Shown in pieces: positions 7,403-11,580 of a stretch of DNA of 11,580 bases. A program made the position numbers and the translations under genes. Source of the DNA: Alphaproteobacteria bacterium (GTDB lineage: Bacteria; Pseudomonadota; Alphaproteobacteria; Micavibrionales; Micavibrionaceae); contig JAESUK010000207.1 in the NCBI GenBank assembly GCA_016763095.1, positions 1 to 11,580 on the forward strand, in the 5' to 3' direction. The notes under the pieces are model-generated. The model searched no databases and was not told the DNA's origin. It saw only the letters and a program-made list of their open reading frames with translations. How positions within the stretch are numbered: the first letter of the stretch is position 1; each line of letters opens with the position of its first letter.

Positions 7403-7439
7403 CTTTATGTGGTTATAATGGCTCTGCATTCGTAAAGTT
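7401..7439 (+). repeat. Dyad beginning at the kinase stop codon
   Basis: AACTTTATG (7401-7409) pairs with CGTAAAGTT (7431-7439) as eight Watson-Crick pairs and one T-G wobble around a 21-base loop. It begins within the kinase TAA stop. No T-run follows, so it is not a classical terminator. The loop contains a perfect TATAAT (7414-7419), but no matching -35 lies at the proper distance. Confidence 0.35.
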
Positions 7440-7532
7440 CGGCTGAGTACTTGAGAAAAGTCGTGCTTTGACACAGAATAGGAAGATTGATCTTTTTTGA
7501 TTCGTTTTCTAATATTTATTTTCTGTATATTT

Positions 7533-7537
7533 AAGGA
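7533..7537 (+). promoter_or_regulatory. Ribosome binding site deciding the pcm start
   Basis: AAGGA is spaced 7 bases from a TTG at 7545, in frame with pcm, and 16 bases from the in-frame ATG at 7554. An ATG at 7540 is only 2 bases away and out of frame. The spacing favours the TTG. Confidence 0.5.
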
Positions 7538-7544
7538 CAATGCA

Positions 7545-8207
7545 TTGCTTCAAATGGCACAACAAGCGGATACGCGCAAAATTCGAATGATTATGGGGCT
7601 CCGTAGTCAGGGGATCAGTGATATTAATGTCCTTAGTGCCATTGAGAAAATACCTCGTGAGGTATTTGTCTCTGAAAATTTTGAAGATCAAGCATATGAG
7701 AACCGTGCGCTGTCTATTGGTCTTGGGCAAACAATTAGCCAACCTCAAATCGTTGCTGTTATGACGCAAACACTGGATCTTAATGATCGTCATAAGGTGT
7801 TAGAGGTTGGAACGGGGTCTGGATACCAAGCTGTAGTGTTGGCATCCTTGTGTCGCCGTCTTTACACAATAGAGCGCCATGCACCTCTTTTGGAACTTGC
7901 AGAAAAACGGTTTGAGTATTTGGGTGTTCGTAATATTACAGCAGTTGTTGGTGATGGGATGCTCGGGTGGATTGAGCAAGCACCATTTGAACGTATTATT
8001 GTGACGGCTGCCGCAAAGAATAACGCGCCTCCCGCGCTTATAGAACAGCTTGCTGTCGGTGGTTTGCTTGTCATTCCTATTGAACGATCGTCAGGAGATC
8101 AGGTGTTAAGGCTATACCGTAAAGAAGGGGATAAGACTTACGCTATGAAGGATATTATGCCTGTAAGGTTTGTTCCTCTATTACCTGATGTTGCGTCTGG
8201 AGTGTAA
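7545..8207 (+). CDS. pcm: Protein-L-isoaspartate O-methyltransferase
   Basis: Cytoplasmic repair enzyme that methylates L-isoaspartyl residues in aged proteins with S-adenosylmethionine, letting them revert to aspartate. Numbered from TTG 7545 (220 aa): the family N-terminus TRKIRMIMGLRSQGISD (about 10-26), AIEKIPREVFV, the substrate-side signature GQTISQP (61-67), SAM motif I VLEVGTGSGYQA (85-96), motif II around the RLYTIERHAPL acidic strand, ERIIVTAAA (about 149-157), and the C-terminal VRFVPL (207-212). The length is normal. The TTG at 7545 has the best-placed ribosome site; ATG 7554 is the alternative. The open frame extends to a TTG at 7497, but the added residues look like translated AT-rich leader. 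It ends 1 bp before the lipoprotein ATG, so the two genes are surely one transcript. Pairing with that lipoprotein parallels the pcm-nlpD order of enterobacteria. Confidence 0.96.
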   Translation: MLQMAQQADTRKIRMIMGLRSQGISDINVLSAIEKIPREVFVSENFEDQAYENRALSIGLGQTISQPQIVAVMTQTLDLNDRHKVLEVGTGSGYQAVVLASLCRRLYTIERHAPLLELAEKRFEYLGVRNITAVVGDGMLGWIEQAPFERIIVTAAAKNNAPPALIEQLAVGGLLVIPIERSSGDQVLRLYRKEGDKTYAMKDIMPVRFVPLLPDVASGV

Positions 8208-8208
8208 A

Positions 8209-9147
8209 ATGAAATTAGCATTTGGTTTTTTGATTCTATTCCTAGCTTCTTGTACGCATGATACAAACTCTGTACGTGTATATCACTATGGCGTTGGTGA
8301 TGGCGGTGGAAGTAATGGTGTCCATACAGTTCATGCTGGGGATACGTTATGGAGCATTTCTCAGCGTTATAATTTACCATTGCGTGACTTGATTGATCTT
8401 AATAAATCGCGTCCACCTTATGCGCTTGCAAAGGGGCAACGCCTGCTATTACCTGCGCCGAGTACATATAAGGTTCAGCCAAAGGACAGCCTTTATGCAA
8501 TTTCTCGTTTGTTTAAGACATCGGTGACGGACTTATCACGCTTGAACCGTTTACAATCCCCATACACAATTCATCCAGGGCAAATATTACAAGTTCCATC
8601 TTCTGTTGGACGGATTGATTTGTCTGATGATGAATTTGAAGGGCAAACGTATGTTACTGGAGATCGTCAGGCACAAAAGGATAATACGAAAAGACCTGAT
8701 AAGAAGCCTGTGTATACGAAACGTAAGGCTAAATCTAATGTTGCCTCTGCAACCCCTGAGCCACGTAGCTCGTCTCGTTTCATGAGACCTGTGAGCGGTG
8801 ATGTTATTTCTCGCTTTGGACCGAAGAAGGATAGCCTTCATAATGACGGTATCAACATTAAAGCGCCGCGTGGGACATCTGTTCGTTCTGCTGAGAACGG
8901 TATTATTGTTTATGCTGATAATGAACTTGAAGGTTACGGAAACTTAATCTTGGTTAAACATGCTGATCGTTATGTTTCTGCCTATGCCCACATGGACAAG
9001 ATGTTGGCTAAGAAGGGCGCTAAGGTGAAACGTGGTGAGGTCATAGGAACTGTAGGCTCAACAGGAAGTGTTCAATCTCCACAGCTTCATTTTGAAATCC
9101 GCCGCGGTTCAAAGGCGCTTAATCCTTCTCAGTATATTAGTAAATAG
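8209..9147 (+). CDS. LysM/LytM-domain lipoprotein, NlpD/DipM-like (degenerate M23 peptidase)
   Basis: Envelope lipoprotein expected to bind peptidoglycan and, by analogy with NlpD and alphaproteobacterial LytM factors, to stimulate cell-wall amidases at division. From ATG 8209 (312 aa): signal MKLAFGFLILFLASC with lipobox LASC (lipidated Cys15), LysM 1 at about 39-83 (HTVHAGDTLWSIS), LysM 2 at about 86-130 (YKVQPKDSLYAIS), a Lys/Arg/Pro/Ser-rich linker at about 150-190, and LytM/M23 at about 194-309. The zinc motif HxGxD is replaced by NDGIN (212-216) and the final HxH by QLH (292-294), while the His of AYAHMDK (H261) remains. It is therefore probably not an active endopeptidase. This degeneracy is typical of NlpD-like activators. 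The start is set by GGAG at 8199-8202 and the signal peptide; a TTG start at 8170 would spoil the signal. It follows pcm by 1 bp. Confidence 0.93.
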   Translation: MKLAFGFLILFLASCTHDTNSVRVYHYGVGDGGGSNGVHTVHAGDTLWSISQRYNLPLRDLIDLNKSRPPYALAKGQRLLLPAPSTYKVQPKDSLYAISRLFKTSVTDLSRLNRLQSPYTIHPGQILQVPSSVGRIDLSDDEFEGQTYVTGDRQAQKDNTKRPDKKPVYTKRKAKSNVASATPEPRSSSRFMRPVSGDVISRFGPKKDSLHNDGINIKAPRGTSVRSAENGIIVYADNELEGYGNLILVKHADRYVSAYAHMDKMLAKKGAKVKRGEVIGTVGSTGSVQSPQLHFEIRRGSKALNPSQYISK

Positions 9148-9199
9148 CTCTTGATTTATTTTTTAGGTGGATTGCCGTGGATTGGTGCGGTGTTGCCCC

Positions 9200-9227
9200 T
9201 TGTTTTTGTGGAAAGAGGCATTATAGT
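9200..9227 (+). promoter_or_regulatory. Possible sigma70 promoter for yajC-secD-secF
   Basis: TTGTTT (9200-9205, 3 of 6 matches) and TATAGT (9222-9227, 5 of 6) are 16 bp apart in the 112-bp gap before yajC. The implied start leaves a leader of about 25 bases before the ATG at 9260. No clear terminator precedes it, so read-through from the lipoprotein gene is also possible. Confidence 0.35.
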
Positions 9228-9248
9228 TCGAGCATAATTTTATATAAA

Positions 9249-9253
9249 AAGGA
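9249..9253 (+). promoter_or_regulatory. Ribosome binding site deciding the yajC start
   Basis: AAGGA directly abuts an ATG at 9254 (no spacing) but is 6 bases from the in-frame ATG at 9260. Spacing favours 9260. Confidence 0.6.
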
Positions 9254-9259
9254 ATGAAT

Positions 9260-9682
9260 ATGTTTATCTCAAAAGCTTATGCTCAAGTGGAAGAAGTCGC
9301 GACTGATATTTTAAATGAGGCTGCAATTGATGCACCATCAGCGGGCGAAGCCTTTATGATGAATATGGGGCTGATCGCAGTTCTCGTTCTATTGTTCTAT
9401 GTCCTTATGATCCGTCCTCAACAAAAACGTATGAAGGAACATAGCTCAATGCTTTCAGAGCTTAAAAAGGGAACAAAGATTGTGACCCAAGGCGGACTTG
9501 TTGGAAAAGTTGAAAAAATTCTCAATGATCATGAAATGAGTATCAAGGTTGATGGTACAACACTTGTTATCTTGCGCTCTGCTGTGATGTCTACTTATGC
9601 CGAAGCGTTGCCTCAAGCAGGTGCTGCGAATGATGATAAGAAAGCAAAATCTAAAACTACTTCGAAAAAGACTAAAAAATAA
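9260..9682 (+). CDS. yajC: Sec translocon accessory subunit YajC
   Basis: Small inner-membrane protein of the SecDF-YajC complex that assists SecYEG-dependent export. The 140-aa protein has an N-terminal segment (MFISKAYAQVEEV...), one membrane span at about 35-51 (MGLIAVLVLLFYVLM) and the family signature IRPQQKRMKEH right after it. Then come the beta-rich cytoplasmic core, with GTKIVTQGGLVGKVEKI and VDGTTLVILRSAV, and a lysine-rich tail. The in-frame ATG at 9254 would add only two residues and has no room for ribosome spacing. Its stop overlaps the secD ATG by one base (TAATG), pointing to translational coupling. Confidence 0.96.
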   Translation: MFISKAYAQVEEVATDILNEAAIDAPSAGEAFMMNMGLIAVLVLLFYVLMIRPQQKRMKEHSSMLSELKKGTKIVTQGGLVGKVEKILNDHEMSIKVDGTTLVILRSAVMSTYAEALPQAGAANDDKKAKSKTTSKKTKK

Positions 9683-11223
9683 TGATACATTTCTCTCGTT
9701 GGAAAATATTTCTAATTGTTGCTGTCTCTGTATGGGGCGTGCTGTTTGCTGCACCTAACTTTGTGAGTGAGCAAACACGTCACTCTATTGAAAAGAATAT
9801 GCCGTCATGGTTTCCCCATGAAACTATAAATCTTGGGCTAGATCTTCAAGGCGGTTCTCATCTTCTTTTGGAAGTTGATGTGGACGTTGTGATAAAAGAG
9901 CAGATAGAAAGTTTTTTCGAAGAGGCGAAGAAAGACCTTCGTAAAGCACGTATTCGTGTGAAACGTAAGGGTGTCAAAGAAACAGGTTTTTTTGTTGAGC
10001 TTCAAGATGAGTCTAAAGAAGCCGAAGCTAGGAAATTACTCCGTAAAATTGATGACCGTGCTGTTGTAAGCTCAAAGGATGGTCTTGTTGAGGCGATTTT
10101 TGAAGAAGCTGCATTGAAGAAGATTAGAGACCAGACTGTTGAGCAATCTATTGAGATTGTAAGACGACGCGTGGATGAAACAGGAACAAGCGAGCCTGTT
10201 ATTCAACGTCAGGGTGATCAACGTATTGTTCTTCAATTGCCTGGATTGGATGATCCTGAGCGTGTGAAGAGCCTTCTTGGTAAAACCGCGAAACTTTCTT
10301 TTCATCTCGTCGATTTTAATGGTGGGTTGGATACAATTAATCTTCCGAATAAAGAATCTGATGGTGGAACAATTCCTGTGAAGCGCCGTAATATTCTTAC
10401 GGGTGATATGCTGACGAATGCACAACCATCATTCCAAGATGGTGCGCCTGTTGTAAGTTTCCGCCTTAATGGAATTGGTGCGAAGAAGTTTTGTGAAGTA
10501 ACACGTAAGAATAGCGGAAATCCATTTGCGATTGTTTTGGACGGGGAAGTTGTTTCTGCGCCACGTATCAATGGACCAATATGTGGTGGCGCTGCGATTA
10601 TCACGGGTAGTTTCACAGTTCAGGAAACTGCGGATATGTCTCTTCTTTTGAGAGCAGGGGCGTTGCCTGCGCCACTTACTATTATGGAAGAGCGTACCGT
10701 TGGACCATCTTTGGGAAGCGACTCTGTGAGAGCAGGGGCGATTGCTGGTAGCTTGGCATTAGGATTTATTCTTATTTATATGATTGCGAGCTATGGCTTG
10801 TTTGGTGTGTTTGCGGCGTTTGCTTTGACGCTTAATATGGCGTTGATTTTTGCTGTGTTGTCATGGTTGCAAGCAACGCTAACTCTTCCGGGGATTGGTG
10901 GAATTATTCTTACAATTGGTATGGCTGTTGATGCGAACGTTCTTGTGTTTGAGCGTATCCGTGAGGAAATACGATCTGGGCGGCCATTGGTGTCCGCGAT
11001 TGATTCTGGCTATAAACAAGCCATGTCGACAATTGTTGATGCGAATATGACGACGTTGATTGCGGCCTTGTTCCTCTACTCATTTGGTAGTGGACCAGTG
11101 CGAGGTTTTGCTGTGACGTTGACGATTGGTATTCTTACTTCTTTGTTCTCAGCCATCATGCTTACGCGTTTGATTGTTGCAACATGGTTGAAGAGATCAA
11201 AACCTAAAACGCTCACAATATAG
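9682..11223 (+). CDS. secD: Protein translocase subunit SecD
   Basis: RND-superfamily inner-membrane subunit that, with SecF, uses the proton motive force to pull preproteins through SecYEG at the periplasmic side. The 513-aa protein has a first span at about 8-25 and the conserved LGLDLQGGSHLLLEV (51-65). A large periplasmic region follows (about 30-340), including EIVRRRVDETGTSEP (158-172) and FAIVLDGEVVSAP (282-294), then QETADMSLLLRAGALPAPL (314-332). Five C-terminal spans run from about 350 to 500 and contain the proton-path motif GMAVDANVLVFERIREE (413-429; D417 is the likely essential Asp). The length suits an alphaproteobacterial stand-alone SecD. It overlaps yajC by one base and precedes secF by 24 bp. 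Confidence 0.98.
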   Translation: MIHFSRWKIFLIVAVSVWGVLFAAPNFVSEQTRHSIEKNMPSWFPHETINLGLDLQGGSHLLLEVDVDVVIKEQIESFFEEAKKDLRKARIRVKRKGVKETGFFVELQDESKEAEARKLLRKIDDRAVVSSKDGLVEAIFEEAALKKIRDQTVEQSIEIVRRRVDETGTSEPVIQRQGDQRIVLQLPGLDDPERVKSLLGKTAKLSFHLVDFNGGLDTINLPNKESDGGTIPVKRRNILTGDMLTNAQPSFQDGAPVVSFRLNGIGAKKFCEVTRKNSGNPFAIVLDGEVVSAPRINGPICGGAAIITGSFTVQETADMSLLLRAGALPAPLTIMEERTVGPSLGSDSVRAGAIAGSLALGFILIYMIASYGLFGVFAAFALTLNMALIFAVLSWLQATLTLPGIGGIILTIGMAVDANVLVFERIREEIRSGRPLVSAIDSGYKQAMSTIVDANMTTLIAALFLYSFGSGPVRGFAVTLTIGILTSLFSAIMLTRLIVATWLKRSKPKTLTI

Positions 11224-11247
11224 ATTTTAGATATATAGGAAAATATA

Positions 11248-11580
11248 ATGCTTCTTAAACTTGTCCCTTCGGACACAAACATAGATTTTATTGGCTTTCG
11301 TAAGGTAGCCTATGTCTTCTCACTTATTATCGTTGTGGGATCAATCTTCTTGCTTGGCACGCGTGGCCTGAACCTTGGGATTGATTTTACAGGAGGAACG
11401 CTTATTGAGGTTCGTGTTGAGACGCAACCAGATATAGAGGCACTTCGTTCTGATCTTGCATCTTTGGAGCTCGGCGCTATTTCTATTCAGGAATTTGGTG
11501 ATCCTAAGGATTTGTTGATCCGTATGGGGCAACAAAAGGGCGGTGAAGAAGTTCAAAAGCTTGCTATTACTGCTGTGAAA
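11248..11580 (+). CDS. secF: Protein translocase subunit SecF (partial, runs off the right edge)
   Basis: Partner of SecD in the proton-driven accessory translocase. The first 111 codons are present and open to the window end. They begin MLLKLVPSDTNIDFIGFRK, followed by a membrane span at about 20-38 (VAYVFSLIIVVGSIFLLG) and the SecF signature LNLGIDFTGGTLIEV (about 42-56). The start of the periplasmic domain comes next. ATG 11248 has AGGA at 11237-11240, spaced 7 bases. The remaining five predicted spans lie outside the window. Confidence 0.96.
   Translation, partial: MLLKLVPSDTNIDFIGFRKVAYVFSLIIVVGSIFLLGTRGLNLGIDFTGGTLIEVRVETQPDIEALRSDLASLELGAISIQEFGDPKDLLIRMGQQKGGEEVQKLAITAVK

Noticed and set aside
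7414..7473. A perfect TATAAT (7414-7419) and a perfect TTGACA (7468-7473) before pcm, as a promoter
   Set aside because: They are in the wrong order, and neither has a fitting partner at 16-18 bp. Each alone is weak evidence in AT-rich DNA.
9168..9187. Tandem GTGGATTG copies before yajC
   Set aside because: Only two 8-base copies in a 10-base period; too short to call a repeat or binding site.
10072..10616. Long open frames on the minus strand inside secD, and similar ones in other genes
   Set aside because: They are antisense to a confidently identified gene, have no recognisable domains and lack ribosome sites; codon-use shadows.
1..11580. Mobile element, CRISPR, prophage, defence or biosynthetic cluster
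   Set aside because: I looked on both strands and found no transposase, integrase, regularly spaced repeat, toxin-antitoxin or cluster enzyme; nearly all coding space belongs to housekeeping families.

Overview
The window looks like an ordinary chromosomal segment of an alphaproteobacterium of fairly low GC (low-to-mid 40s percent by eye). The assignment rests on the run pcm – LysM/LytM lipoprotein – yajC – secD – secF next to serS, which is typical of alphaproteobacteria, and on the sequence character of the MaeB-type malic enzyme, LipB and the two-LysM lipoprotein. A genus cannot be named from this sequence alone. There is no insertion sequence, integrase, CRISPR array, prophage or toxin–antitoxin pair.

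Left part (1–1272, minus strand): a tRNA-Leu(GAG) followed after 29 bp by the malic enzyme gene, probably co-transcribed. The malic enzyme reading frame is broken by an apparent one-base loss near positions 55–64. The expected C-terminal sequence continues in another frame out of the left edge.

Middle-left (1427–2971): lipB (lipoate biosynthesis, plus strand) converges on an N-formylglutamate amidohydrolase family gene (minus strand), and their 3' ends overlap by 26 bp. That gene is divergent from serS, only 44 bp away.

Centre (2972–7402): serS, then a large membrane hybrid histidine kinase carrying a complete phosphorelay (sensor – HisKA/HATPase – REC – REC – HPt). It lies where surE is usually found in alphaproteobacteria. 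A GC-rich dyad lies in its leader and another dyad starts at its stop codon.

Right part (7545–11580, plus strand): pcm (protein repair methyltransferase) and a lipoprotein with two LysM domains and a degenerate LytM domain (NlpD/DipM type, cell-division amidase activation), 1 bp apart. Then come yajC, secD and the start of secF, encoding the accessory SecDF–YajC part of the Sec translocon; yajC and secD overlap by one base and secF is cut by the window edge.

The genes are nearly all housekeeping. I see no convincing undescribed system. The points most worth checking are the malic enzyme frameshift, the phosphorelay kinase in place of surE, and the paired dyads flanking that kinase gene.
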